From NCBI GenBank assembly GCA_037447605.1, contig CM074804.1, forward strand, positions 280,648 through 305,301: 24,654 nt of DNA. The letters are read 5' to 3'. The notes beneath the pieces were generated by a model. The model made no database searches and was not told the DNA's origin. It saw only the letters and a list, made by a program, of their open reading frames with translations. Below are positions 1 to 10,700 of this stretch, piece after piece. A program made the translations under genes and the position numbers. Origin of the DNA: Zygnema circumcarinatum (Eukaryota; Streptophyta; Zygnematophyceae; Zygnematales; Zygnemataceae). Positions within the stretch are counted from its first letter, which is position 1, and each line of letters starts with the position of its first letter.

Positions 1-2978
1 CACCTTTGACCCGGAGGGGTTGAACCTGGTCCTGCCCTTCCATCCCTTTGCGCACATGAACCCCGCGCTAAGGGCGGGGACCGTTTCGTCGCCGTCGACG
101 AGGAAGGCGCCGTCTTGAAGGCAGCCGACCTGCTCGCCCTTCACGCTGTTGGAGTCGACGGAGGCATCAATACGGAACGGGATCAAGCATGTGTCGTTGT
201 AGGGGGAGAGCTTGTATATGTAGGCTCGTTCCGTTAGGAGGCCGACTCCGTATAGGCAGTAGATTTCCAAGTCGGGAGCTTCGGGTAGTCTGTAAGAGTA
301 AGCAATGCTAGAGTGAGAAAAAAAAACTGCCAAGAAACGAAAGATACTGCACAGATTACATGTAATTAGAAAGAGGAAAAGTACCGAAAAGACCAAAAAA
401 CCCACACAGAAACAAGGAGAGAGAAACCCTGCATTCATACCTTGTTTCAAGAGGGTTCGACCAATGTTTTGGGTGCGTGTACTTTGGGTCATCTAAATCG
501 TCGGCGATTCCAAGGCCCCAATTTGCATCCGATCTCGCCATCATTTTGGGCGCCACTCTCCTTAGGAGGTCCGGCAGGTCCCCCGCGGTGTAGACTCCCC
601 TCTGAGCCACGTCCTGAACTGTGCGCCAAGACATTTCCTGATACTCCGTCCACACCTCTCCACAGGTCAAATTCCGCGCCTTTCCAGAAGCTTCCGAGCC
701 TTCTCCCGCCTGTACCGTAGCTCAAACGAAGGCGGAGAGAGACAGACAGAGAGAGAGAGAGAGAGGAAAAAAAGGTGGAGGAAAGAGGAGGGGGGGGGAG
801 GGGAGTGAGAGTTGCAGGGGTTGAAGGAGATTAAGGAGGTTTAGAGTACTCTAGGTTGATGGGGTGTAAGGAAGAGTGGACGGGAAAGTTCTCTATAGAA
901 CAAAGCTGCTTTGATGGTAGCATGCTGAAATCAGCAACATGCACTACGGTGAATCACAGTATCACTCTGATCTAACCTCTCTTCCCTTCCCTCTCGCCCT
1001 CTCGTCCTACCACTCTCTTCCTCCGATCTCTCTGGAACTGTTGCTCCCCCTCCCCCCTCTCCGCTCCCTCTCCCGCTCTCCCCCTCCCCCCTCCCCCTCC
1101 TCCTAACCCTCCCTCCCTCCCCCCTCTCTCTCTCTCACCTGCAAGTTTCCATAGGCAACCGGCTTTGGTAGCTCCTCAGCCGGAAGCAGCGATGCATCCC
1201 TTCCAAAGGCCACCTGTCATCATCCCATTTGGAGACCCTTCTCATACTCAGAGAGATATTTCACCTCCCACCCCCGCCCGTAAAAAAAAAGGGAGCTTCC
1301 AACATCCCCTACCTTCCCGAAAGCGATAAAAATGCTCTCTACTCACAATTCTGCCATAATGTGCTCTCCTCGTCCGCGGAGCGTCCTTGGCTGCTCTTCT
1401 ATCTCCTCTCTCCTTCTCTCCTTCTGTCACATTGGGACTGTTTGGACAGCCACAGTCAAAGCCCTGTTCTGGGGACCAATCAAGGCCTCCCCATATGGCA
1501 TCTCCTCCCTTGGGAATCATAGACATAGTGGAATCCCACGTACGGGAGACTCTCATCACATGTTGGAGAGTCTGCAGGGTGTCCAGGAGTGGAGCAGGAG
1601 CTATTTCCCTGATCCAAAACAAAAGGAAGGCAAACAAGGGTGGACATGGTTGGAATGGAGTGTCTGAACTGAGCAGCAGGGAGGCAAAGTTCTTACACTG
1701 TCTCTCTCTCTCTGCTTGTCTCTACTCCCTCTCTCGCTCTCTCTCTCCACTTTCACTTCTTTCTCTCGCTCGTCTGATCTCATTCCTTTGACTGCGTTCA
1801 CTATTTTCTTCGACTTCGCAGCACCTTCATTCAACTCTCCTCTCCACCTCTCCTTCCATTAAACTACGTCTCACTCACCCTCTCCCTCTACCATCCTTCC
1901 TTCTTCTCCATTCTCCCTTTCCCATTACTGTACTGTTCCTCTCACTGATACCGCTCTCCGTCTTCCCCTCCCTCTCCCCGTCCGCTTCCCTCCCATTGCT
2001 ATCCCTTTCCACATTAGTTACCCCACTTCCTCTCACTTCCCTCGCTGCCTCTTCCACTCCCTTCCACTCCCTTCCACTCTTTCTCCCAGATAGACACTCT
2101 CCAGCTCTTTCCTGTTCTTCCGAGTTCTCCCCCACCTCCTACCTTTCCCTCCTCCCTCTCTCTCCCTCCATTCGACCGCACACTTTGCTCGCACACCCCC
2201 CATCTCTCTCTCTCTCTCTCTCTCCCTCTCTCTCTCTCACTCCCCCCGGAGCGGGTACCTTGCCACAGCTATATCCTTCGCTTCCGCAGAGAAGATTCCG
2301 CTAAAGGCTTTCGGAACGCCAAGGAGAGGACCTCCAATGTTCATCACCGCCTTTATGTTATTGGCGACCCACTGAGGGCCTCCCCCTCCTCCCGCAGGCG
2401 GAGGAGCTTCAACCCATTTAAGAAAAAACAGAAAATAAAGCGCTCCCATAGAATGGGGTACCACAACCACTTTTTGGCCATAGTTGCTCTGCATAAAAAC
2501 CGCTCCTTTCCCTCATCATTACTAAGTTTTACACTCTGATTGTTTTGCACGAAACAATTAGTTGCGGGTTTGAAGATTTCAGCTCTCGTTTATTTCAAGC
2601 TAAAAGGTGAAACTCTAAAGGACATGTTTCTTGCGTAGCTATAAAATTCTATGATGTTTAACGTTTCAGGGTACAAAAAGCAGAAAAAAATGTTCTTACC
2701 TCCACGAGAACTTCAATGGCTGCTTTGAGTCTACTCAAGCTTCGGTCCCGCACCTGCAAGTAAACACATTTTCCACATGCAGATAAGATGGAAATCCTGA
2801 AAAGTCCCCATGCTATTGCACACTAAAGAGAAAGAGAGACAGAGACAGAGAAAGAGAGAGAGAGAGCGAGAGGAGGGGGGGGAAGAGTGAGAGAGAATGC
2901 TGAATTACTTGATCGCGCATACTAGTGCTTAAGACTTTGAATCTTACCTGCGTGTTGAGAAATGACAACCGCCAATCA
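1..2978 (-). CDS. PDAT: Phospholipid:diacylglycerol acyltransferase (PDAT), partial, 7 exons
   Basis: PDAT moves an acyl group from a phospholipid to diacylglycerol to make triacylglycerol; family members are ER enzymes of the LCAT-like lipase fold. Exons on the minus strand are 2978-2948 (cut by the gap; reads DWRLSFLNTQ), 2753-2700, 2488-2259, 1608-1347, 1213-1139, 709-441 and 289 to the left edge. Every junction has GT-AG borders and matching phase. Visible motifs in order are VVVPHSMG (nucleophile Ser), MNIGGPLLGVPK, FSAEAKD, TLQHVMR, TWDSTMSM, GLDWSPEQG, HYGRI, WTEYQEM, VAPKMMAR, IADDLDDPKY, NPLETR, YCLYGVG and DGDETVP (catalytic Asp region). About 400 residues are present against roughly 670 usual. 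The N-terminal membrane part is missing beyond the gap, and the last part with the catalytic His lies off the left edge. AAG at 6-4 followed by GTG may be the next donor. The identification is firm; exact borders are by eye. Confidence 0.95.
710..1138. other. PDAT intron, GA/CT rich
   Basis: This intron lies between the 75-nt exon and the WTEYQEM exon of the PDAT gene. On the plus strand it runs from GA-rich (about 740-850) to C/T-rich (about 970-1135). The minus-strand donor GTGAGA lies at 1138-1133 and the acceptor TACAG ends at 710. Nothing else is seen in it. Confidence 0.7.
1609..2258. other. PDAT intron, pyrimidine-rich on the plus strand
   Basis: This intron separates the exon ending VAR from the exon beginning EIAPAPLLDTLQ, joined in phase 2. 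It is rich in CT and CCT runs on the plus strand (purine-rich in the transcript), with a short (CT)n at about 2204-2240. Open frames across it are low-complexity Ser/Leu/Pro or Glu/Arg strings and are not genes. Confidence 0.7.
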
Positions 2979-3078
2979 NNNNNNNNNNNNNNNNNNNNNN
3001 NNNNNNNNNNNNNNNNNNNNNNNNNNNNNNNNNNNNNNNNNNNNNNNNNNNNNNNNNNNNNNNNNNNNNNNNNNNNNN
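2979..3078. other. Assembly gap of 100 N
   Basis: Exactly 100 N, the usual placeholder for a gap of unknown size. It cuts a PDAT exon after the codons for DWRLSF and is followed directly by the GGCC satellite. Confidence 0.99.
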
Positions 3079-4054
3079 CGCAAGGGCCTGAGGCCACAAA
3101 GAGGCCACAAGGGCCACAAGAGGGCCTGAGGGCCATAGGGCCACCAAAGGGCCTAAGAGGCCACCAAGGGCCCTGAAGGCCACAAGGCCTGAGGCCACAA
3201 AGGCCCACAAGGAGCCTGAGGCCTGAGGCCCTAAAAGGCCTCAAAGAGGCCACCAAAGGGGCCACCAAGAGGCCCTAGGGCCACAAGGGCCACCAAGGCC
3301 ACAAGGGCCACAAGAGGGCCACTAAGAGGCCCACAAAGGGCCTGAGAGGCCACAAAGGGCCACAAGGGCCACAAGGGCCACAAGGGCCACAAGGAGCCCA
3401 CAAAGGGCCACAAAGGCCCAGGGCCACAAGGGCCTGAGGCCAACAAGGGCCACAAGGGCCACAAGGGCCACAAGGGCCATAAGGGCCTGGGCCACAAGGC
3501 CACAGGGCCTGGGGCAAGAGGCCTGAGGCCATAAAGAGGCCACAAGGGCCACAAGGGCCACAAAGGGCCTGAGGCCGCCTTTAAAGGCCTGAGGCCGCAA
3601 AGGGTGCAAAGAGGCCACAAGGGCCTGAGGCCTGAGGCCACAAGGCCTGGGACCACCAAGGGCCACTGAGGCCTGGGAGGCCACCAAAGGAGCCCTGAGG
3701 CCATAAAGGGCCTGAGTACAAGACCCTGAGAGGCCCTGAGGCCTGAGGCCACTGTGACACAAAAGGGCCACAAGGGCCACAAAGGCCTAGAGGCCGCAAG
3801 ACCCGCAAGGGCCACAAAGAGGGCCGCAAGACCCAAGGCCTGAGGCCACCAAGGGCCTGGGGCCTCAAAGGCCATAGAGGCCACAAAGAGGCCTGAGGGC
3901 CTGGGCCTGAGGGCCACAAGGGCCACAAGGGCCTGAGGCCACAAAAGGCCCTGAGAGGCCACAAGGGCCTAAAGAGGTAGGAGCCCTAAGGGCCTGAGGC
4001 CACAAAGAGGCCTGAGGCCCTGAGAGGCCCTGAGGAGCCACAAGGCCTGAGGCC
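3079..4054. repeat. GGCC-word satellite or minisatellite
   Basis: Nearly a kilobase is assembled from a few short words: GGGCCACAA (9 bp, in perfect runs such as about 3356-3392), GGGCCTGAGGCCACAA and AAAGAGGCC. The array is irregular, mixing 9-bp units and longer composite units. Its minus-strand frames give long Leu-Trp-Pro and Gly-Pro-Cys strings, which are a by-product of the 9-bp unit. It starts at the gap and ends at about 4054, where ordinary sequence resumes. Confidence 0.9.
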
Positions 4055-4356
4055 AGGTTTGTTCTTAGAGTGGTCTTAGCAGGTTCTTGCTGATGTGGAT
4101 GGATAATCTGAGATAACTTCTTCTCTTTAGGCCTTGTTCCTCTCCGTCTCTTTCCCATACTCCTTTTTCTTGCCACCCCCATTTTATCCTCGTCTCCCTC
4201 CTCTCCTTCCTAATTTCCCTATTCCACCTATGCATGCATTATGAATACTCGAACATCGCGTTTCTTTCATCAACGACGTGGCGCAACTCCCAATTCGTAC
4301 CCCAATCCACACGTCTACTTCGGCACCTGCGTTTGGAAACACCTCTTATTTGTTGT
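4055..4356. other. Unassigned spacer between satellite and GA block
   Basis: Non-repetitive stretch with no gene I recognise. On the minus strand 4356-4239 gives a short ordinary-looking peptide tail containing RVDWGTNWELRHVVDERN before a stop. Its upstream continuation is only the GA block, so it could be the last exon of a lost gene or chance. Confidence 0.4.
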
Positions 4357-5110
4357 CTAGGGAGAGGGAGCGGGAGAGAGAGAGGTAGTGAGAGTGGGAG
4401 ATGGAGAGGGATAAAGAGAGGGAGAGGGAGAGGCAGTGGGATAAGAAGAGGCAGTGGGAGAGGGAGAAGGTAAGAGAGAGGAGGCAGTATGGGTGTTAGG
4501 TGGAGAGGGAGAGACAGTGGGAGGGGGGGAGGGATAAAGAGAGGGAGAGGGATAAAGAGAGGGAGAGGCAGTGGGAGATGGAGAGGGAAAGGGAGAAGCA
4601 ATGGAAGATGGAGAGGGAAAGGCAGTGGGAGATGGAGATGGAGAGGGATAGGGAAGATGGAGAGGGAAAGGCAGTGGGAGATGGAGATGGAGAGGGATAC
4701 AAGAGAGGGAGATGCAGTGGGAGATGGAGAGGGAAAGGGAGAAGCAATGGGAGATGGAGAAAGAAAAAGGGAAAGAGCAGTGGGAGTGGGAGAAAGGAGA
4801 GAAGCTGATGGGAGAAGGGGAGGGAGGAGGGAGGAGGGGAGGGAGAAAGGGGAGGGAGGGAGAGGGAGGAGGAAGAATAGTAGGAAGAAAAGGAGAGGAA
4901 TAAAAGAAGGAAAGCGGTTGGAGCTGGTGAGGGAAAGGGAGAGGCAGTGGGAGTGGGAGAGGGAGAGGCAGTAGGAGAAGGGAGAGGGAAAAGGAGTAAG
5001 AGCGGTAGTCAGCGAGAGTGAGGGAGTCGGGGGGAGAGAAAAAGAAAGAGAGGGAGAAAAAACAAGAGAGAAAACAAAAGATAGAGAAAGAACTAGGAGG
5101 GAAAAAATAG
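4357..5110. repeat. GA-rich (purine) minisatellite block, copy 1
   Basis: Almost pure purine on the plus strand, built from words such as GGGAGAGG, GGGATAAAGAGA, GGCAGTGGGAGATGGAGA and GGGAGAAGCAATGG. Positions from about 4587 onward are matched closely by 17707-18175. The Glu/Arg and Ser/Leu/Pro open frames on both strands are low-complexity products, not proteins. Confidence 0.9.
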
Positions 5111-5202
5111 AAAACTCACCAAGCAAACGAGGACACTATCCATCAGTGATAGGAAGCCGACCGTTGTTGTTATTCGTTTCCAAGCATACTCTCTTGATGC
5201 TT

Positions 5203-6063
5203 TCACAGAAATTGTTGTGCCGACCCTCTTTCTGCCCACTCTTTGTCTGGCAATGTAAACGTGTTACTTGTCTCCCCATCATCTTCTCCCTCTTCCCATT
5301 CGTCTCTCAAATCAGCAAGCATGTTGTGTAAGATAACACATGCTTCTACTCTCTCTATAACAGGTAGTAATTCTTTTTTCTTTCGAACTTGTTGTGGTAG
5401 CAATTTTAAAGATGCGAATCTACTCTTAATAATCCCTATTGTGTGCTCATTTCGCACCCTAACTTTTGCAATACAGTAGTTAAATTCTGTATTTTCTCGA
5501 AAGATAGTGTGGGGATGCTTATATGGAACTAACATCCTTGTAGTTAACTTATAGCCTGCATCCCCTATAAGATACTGTCCTCTTGAGAAGAACTTTTCAG
5601 GCTGTTGACTTATAGCCATAGTACTAAAGACATAAGAATCTGCACATGAACCAGCGTAACCAACTTGAAACCCTATGATACGCTTATCCATATCACAAAT
5701 AACTTGCATGTTAAGTGAGTATCGACATTTTCTGTCGAAATAAACTTCCCCATCTTCCCCTGGCCGTTGTGATAAAGGTAAAACCGTCCCATCTATAAAC
5801 CCAACACAGCCTGGAAATCCTTCTTTTTCTAAAGTCTTTGATATTTCTTGTCTTCTGCAAGCATTTGGCCACACAACCCATTCTTTTGAAAGAGATCTAA
5901 GTGCCTTTACAACTCGCTTTGTGAACAAAAATGTAGTCCCTTCTCCAATCCCAAACAATCGGGCTATCTCCCCGTGACTTGCCCCATTCCCGTTATGTCC
6001 TAATCTATATAATGCTATAGCTACTTGATAATGTACAGCAGTTTGAGGACACCTACTACCATT
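5203..6063 (-). CDS. PIF/Harbinger (DDE) transposase, N-terminally broken
   Basis: The frame is open on the minus strand from 6063, after a TAA at 6066-6064, to a TGA at 5205-5203. The catalytic DDE domain of PIF/Harbinger (HARBI1-like) transposases is complete: VHYQVAIALYRLGHNGNGAS near the start, then GFIDGTV with the first Asp (codon 5793-5791), GDAGYKL with the second Asp (5562-5560) and RNEHTIGIIKSRF with the Glu (5448-5446), then the family's VIERVEACVILHNML stretch. The acidic tail ends at AQQFL. There is no clear ATG at the natural N-terminus; similarity continues upstream past stop codons, so this is either missing a first exon or decayed. A broken second copy lies at about 18176-19480. 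Transposase identity is strong; activity is doubtful. Confidence 0.85.
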   Translation of the reverse strand, partial: NGSRCPQTAVHYQVAIALYRLGHNGNGASHGEIARLFGIGEGTTFLFTKRVVKALRSLSKEWVVWPNACRRQEISKTLEKEGFPGCVGFIDGTVLPLSQRPGEDGEVYFDRKCRYSLNMQVICDMDKRIIGFQVGYAGSCADSYVFSTMAISQQPEKFFSRGQYLIGDAGYKLTTRMLVPYKHPHTIFRENTEFNYCIAKVRVRNEHTIGIIKSRFASLKLLPQQVRKKKELLPVIERVEACVILHNMLADLRDEWEEGEDDGETSNTFTLPDKEWAERGSAQQFL

Positions 6064-6430
6064 TTAAAAGCTTTATCTTTTTAACTAATTTAACAAGTTA
6101 TTGCAAATGCGGTTGTCTTGATGCGAAAAGGTTTGCGAAAGCTACTTTAGATCCATATATAAGCTATGGTAAAATGAAATGCTTGAGAACTCTTCTTCAA
6201 GTTTAGACGGTCATGAAGATACCGTGTACCTTCAATATTCTTGTACAATCCAAACAAAAATTGTATCTCTCTTACTTCCTTTGAAGACTGCATGTTGTTC
6301 CTCTCTTTCTTGCAAAAAGCGTAGACTATCAAGCCCATCTGATGAAGCATGTGTGATGCTTTATGTGGTGGAGGCATGGTGACACGGCCTTGATGTTATA
6401 AAAACCAAAGACAAAGGGAATAATGACTAT
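6064..6430 (-). pseudogene. Decayed upstream part of the Harbinger transposase region
   Basis: Reading upstream of the DDE frame on the minus strand gives FRKPFRIKTTAFAI (around 6095-6140), which resembles the N-terminal helical part of Harbinger transposases, and an open stretch 6377-6147 containing RYLHDRLNLKKS. These pieces are separated by stop codons, including TAA just before the SSFRKPF segment and TAA at 6066-6064. No intron joining them in one frame was obvious. The same DNA is present in degraded form near 19120-19450. Confidence 0.5.
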
Positions 6431-6934
6431 TTGAAAGTCACGATAGAGAGGAGGAGAATAGAGAGTGGGAGTGGGAGAGAAGCTGATGGGAGAGGAGAAA
6501 GGAGAGGAGAGGGAGAGTGCAGGAGAAAAGGGAGAGGGAGGCAATGGGACAGGAGGGAGAGGGAAGGCTGATGGAAGAGGAGAGGGAGGGGGGGAGAGGG
6601 AGAAGGTAAGAGGGAGGAGGCAGTATGGGTGTTAGGTGGAGAGGGAGAGATGGAGATGTAGTGGGAGAGGGATAAAGAGAGGGAGAGGGATAAAGAGAGG
6701 AAGAGGCAGTGGGAGATGAAGAGGGAAAGGAGAAGCAATGGGAGATGGAGAGGGAAAGGCAGTGGGAGATGGAGAGGGATAAAGAGAGGGAGATGCAGTG
6801 GGAGACGGAGAGGGAGAGGCAGTGGGATAGGGAGAGGCAGTGGGAGAGGGAGAAGGAAAGAGATAGAGGCTGTGGGAGTGTTAGGTGGAGAGGGAGCGGC
6901 AGTGGGAAAGGGAGAGTGAGAGGCTGGCGTGGCT
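6431..6934. repeat. GA-rich purine block, second of copy 1
   Basis: Purine-rich block on the plus strand, built from the same words as 4357-5110 (GGGATAAAGAGAGGG, GGCAGTGGGAGATG). It has a counterpart at about 19500-19985. With the first GA block it brackets the transposase. Confidence 0.9.
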
Positions 6935-7575
6935 AGGAGTATGACATTAATCTTTGTAGCTGGACGTGATCTTTTTACGGCTCCTGACTTTTGGTCTTCT
7001 ATGTTTAGGTTTCATCCTCCTTGTTTTCTAGAGAGTAGAGTCTTACGGGAGAGTCCGGCGGGAGCCAGTCGGAAGAGTCGACCGTGTGTGGTTGTGGAGG
7101 CGAGGCCCTCCGAGGTCCCGGTCAATGGCGCCCACAGCGAGCGTCTGCGAGAGCAGCGCCAAAGCAAAGCAGCGGCAGTATGGCGAATGAGAGAAGCTGG
7201 AAAGGAGGGTGACCGCTTGGAAACCGCAAGGGGAGGAAAGAAGAGAGCCCGAGGGGAGTCAGATTTGCAATTCAAAATTGCGGTATCTGGCGTCAGGTAT
7301 CGGCGATCTACCGCCGTTAAGCCTTTTTAAGTTTGAGACCCGCGCACTGAAGCGAAGTTGGTCACATCGCGCCTTTGGAAATGGTCATACCGGCAAATGC
7401 GGAGTGGTGATAAAGTCACGTCGCGTCACGATCACGGTTACGTTCGGGGGGCGCGAGACTGGTGAAGTTGACTCGAAAACTTGGTAATCGTACAGCTTGG
7501 TAATTGGTAATCGTTTTTTAAGTCTGAGACCCCCTATTGGTTGTATGGTAAATTGGTAATAGCGTAGGGGTTGTC
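6935..7575. repeat. Distal part of the duplicated transposon unit
   Basis: Matches about 20005-20640 in the same orientation, with many substitutions and indels (shared start TAGGAGTAT, shared GTGATCTTTTT). It ends in a GGTAAT cluster at 7478-7565 (CTTGGTAATTGGTAATCG followed by TTAAGTCTGAGACC). Open frames here are not conserved between copies, so I do not call a gene. The cluster may be an element terminus. Confidence 0.6.
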
Positions 7576-7715
7576 AACTTTAGCGAAAAGTTACGAAAAG
7601 TCCGCGATGAATACCGTGACGCTGCTGACGAGGATCAGTTCACGCGGCGTTTCCTCCTTTACTTTGCTCTGTCGACTTCCTTCTTTTGTTTTCTCAATCG
7701 CCGCCAGCCATAGCC

Positions 7716-10700
7716 ATGGATCTCCCCACCGCAACCTCCCGTACTTCACCAACTCGGTGCCACTACTCCCTCCGCCCAGCGCCTGCCGGTTCCTCTTCGG
7801 GGCCCGGCCATGGCTGCTGGATCCCTCCTCGCTTCCTCTCTCTTGTTCTCCTCCTCTCCATCGCTCGCCGCCATGGCGGGTCCTGGGCAGCCGCTGCAAC
7901 ACCTGTCCTGCGCGCATACGACACTAGAACGCTCCCCGGCCTTCCCACGGAGGTGCTGCGTGACACCCCCCCGCCATTCCAAGGCGAGGCTTTACACTCC
8001 GACACGCGGAGTTTGGAAAATCGCACTTCTGGTACTTCACAGCGGAGGGGCGGTTCAAAGGAAGGCCATGGCTTCCGAGGCTTAGAGCGGAAGGGCTCAG
8101 GGCGGAGGAAGGAGCTGGAGACGAAAGAGGAGGAGTGCTGGGAGGGGGTGGCGGAGGGCTGGAGGGAGGGGGGCGATGATTTCGAACACCACGTTCGAAT
8201 CGTAGGTGTGCTCTTCTTTCTCTCACACTGTCCCCCCACCCTCCCTCCCTTCCTCCCTGCCTCCCTCCCTCTCCCTCTCTCTGTCTCTCTCTCTCTAGCT
8301 CTCTCTCGCCCTCGGTCTCTCTCTCTCTCTAGCTCTCTTTTGCTCTCTATCGGCCTCTCTCTCTCTCTCTTTCTTTCTCTCTTGCCCTCCTCTAGTTCCT
8401 CCCCTCCTGTATGTGGACCTTATGCTTCACATATGCTGCCCGGCCGCCGTTCATATGAGGATGTTATGATGCATATAAGCTTTAATCTCTTTTTTAACGG
8501 TCTCCTGGTTCTCCTGCCTGTTTTTTTCTGGTTCGCGAAAAATATCGCCATTGAATCACATTTTGTGCAAATTCATTTGAATGATGAGATTTTCATATGA
8601 TGACTGGGGTCGAATTTCGATGAATCAGAGTCAGAGTCAGAATCAGAGTGTCGCTTGACGTTCCATTCCCTCAAACGTTCCCTCATGTCTTGAGAATTTT
8701 AACTCATTTTGTGCGTTTCACAGGGGAGGGCTGCCGGAGGTGTTCACTTGGCCATCGCTGTTCCTTCATTCTCCAAATTGGAAGTCCGATTATTTTTAAT
8801 AGACTTGGCGGTCCTGAAAAAAGAGTCGAAGTGATTCCACGTGATCGGGAAATAATGGCAATCATGACCGGTGACTTAGACTTCCCCCTTGTTTTAACGT
8901 TGTTTTTTCGTTTTTGTGTTTGCAGTTGCTTTGATGATCATTGAACATGCAGTGGTGGCTAAATTGTTGGAAAATAAATAATGCATCCGAGTCATGGGGA
9001 GCAGGACCGACGAAGCATGCTGCGGACGTTTTACCCCATGAGAGGGAACCCGGAGGCCCCCGATACAACGTTTCTTTTAAGGTATCTTATCAAGTGTGGG
9101 ACGCTGGAGAGTATGAAATGGAGATTTTCTCCGACTGTTCAATGTGAGTGAGCGTCCTAAGTAATATGGAATATGGAAGTAATATGAGTTTTCGATCAGT
9201 TACATAGAGCTGCAGTTAGCTATTCACGGTCTAGCGTTGGAATCCGCGCTGGAGTCGTTAGCCTGTGGACTCCATCTCAAACCTTAAAATCACGTCCCCG
9301 CCCGCTCCCTCTCTCTCTCTCTCCCTTCTCCCTGCTTTCTTTTCCTCTTTCCTATCTTGAACAGGGGGCCGAGGGCAGATTTTGGCTACCACACCATCGC
9401 TAGACTCTCGATAAGTGTCGTTATTTCCGCTCAAAACTTTGAAAACTCCACCGCAACATTGCTGCCTTGCACCTTTCGGCAGTTTGGACGGTGGGTCGAC
9501 AGCACGTTGGGGGACGGAGTTCAAGGGAAAGAGGAAATCGTAGATGCAAAATCTTCGACATCGAAATGGAAATTTCAGTCATATGATTGTCGGGGTCAAT
9601 GGACCCACTCCGTTTCGGAATTTGTCCGGCGAATGCATGCGAAGGGTTTGAAAGAAATCTTTTTGGCGGGAGATTCCATGACTCGAGTGTTGGCCCATCA
9701 TCTCCACTTCCTCATGGCAGGTAGAGCACTTCATTTGTCTTTTCGACTTGTCTTTCTCTGTCTCTCTTCCTCTCGTTCTCCTCTCCCTCGCCTCCCTCTC
9801 TCTCTCGCTCTTCCTTGGTTTCTTCCTCCCATCCTCGTGCTCTCTCTCCCTCTCTACCTTTGCATCCCATTTTTCGTTCGTCTATCTTCCCACTTTTGTC
9901 CCTCTTGATCGCCTTTCCTTCTCGCTGAACTTCTGTCTCCCTCTTCCACTATCACTCTTTCTCATTTTCTGTCCCCTCTCCCTCTCTCTCCCTTCCCTCC
10001 CTTTCCCTCTCCCATCAAACATCGCCCACCACACTCTCACTCTCTCTCCACATCCCCCAGTTTCTGAGCTTTCTGAATCTCTTCCGTTCCCACTAACGCA
10101 CCCCTCCTTGCCATTGGATCCAGGACCGGATCCAGAGCCAATTCAGAGACACTTGCCACATGTGTGGGAGATAACTGATCCCAGTTCAAATCTGAGCGTT
10201 CGACTGAACTATCATTTGGTTGACGGAATTTATGTAAACGGCGAACATGGATGCATCAATCAGGGCCACTTCACACATGGGTCTTATCGAACTGCTGTTG
10301 TCGTACCGGAAACAGCCGACTTGATTGTTTTGGGATCGGGCACATGGGCCGAAATGGTAAGCACTTCAATTTGCTTTACTAGAAGGTCGTTTTTTTTAAC
10401 GCTTATGCATATGCATTATGCTACGTGGAAAGCTCCTTTTACTTGGTGATGTAATGACCCAACACGCGGATGATTTCTTGTCAACTTCAATTCAGCTTTG
10501 TGAGCGGGGGGACCTTGCTTACTCGGAACATCTTCCTGCATTCGTGGATTTTATTTTGAGCCAACCTCGAAAACCGACAGCGCGTGTGTTTTGGAGAAGT
10601 ATCCCACCTTATCCAGTGCGGGTATATGAACGTTTCGAACATTGCCGTGTTCACAATAGCGCCATTCAATGGATGAATGCTTTTGCCAGGTATTCATTTG

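Noticed and set aside
3231-3962. 243-residue minus-strand open frame rich in Leu-Trp-Pro
   Set aside because: It follows the 9-bp GGGCCACAA satellite; a unit divisible by three keeps a frame open without coding.
4239-5126. 295-residue minus-strand Ser/Leu/Pro frame
   Set aside because: It covers the GA block and reads only its low-complexity complement.
6929-7330. 133-residue plus-strand frame
   Set aside because: Not preserved in the second copy at 20005-20400, where indels break it.
7810-8085. Alternative start with a signal-peptide-like MAAGSLLASSLLF
   Set aside because: Its frame ends at 8085 and does not join the filamin exon in phase; the 7716 frame does.
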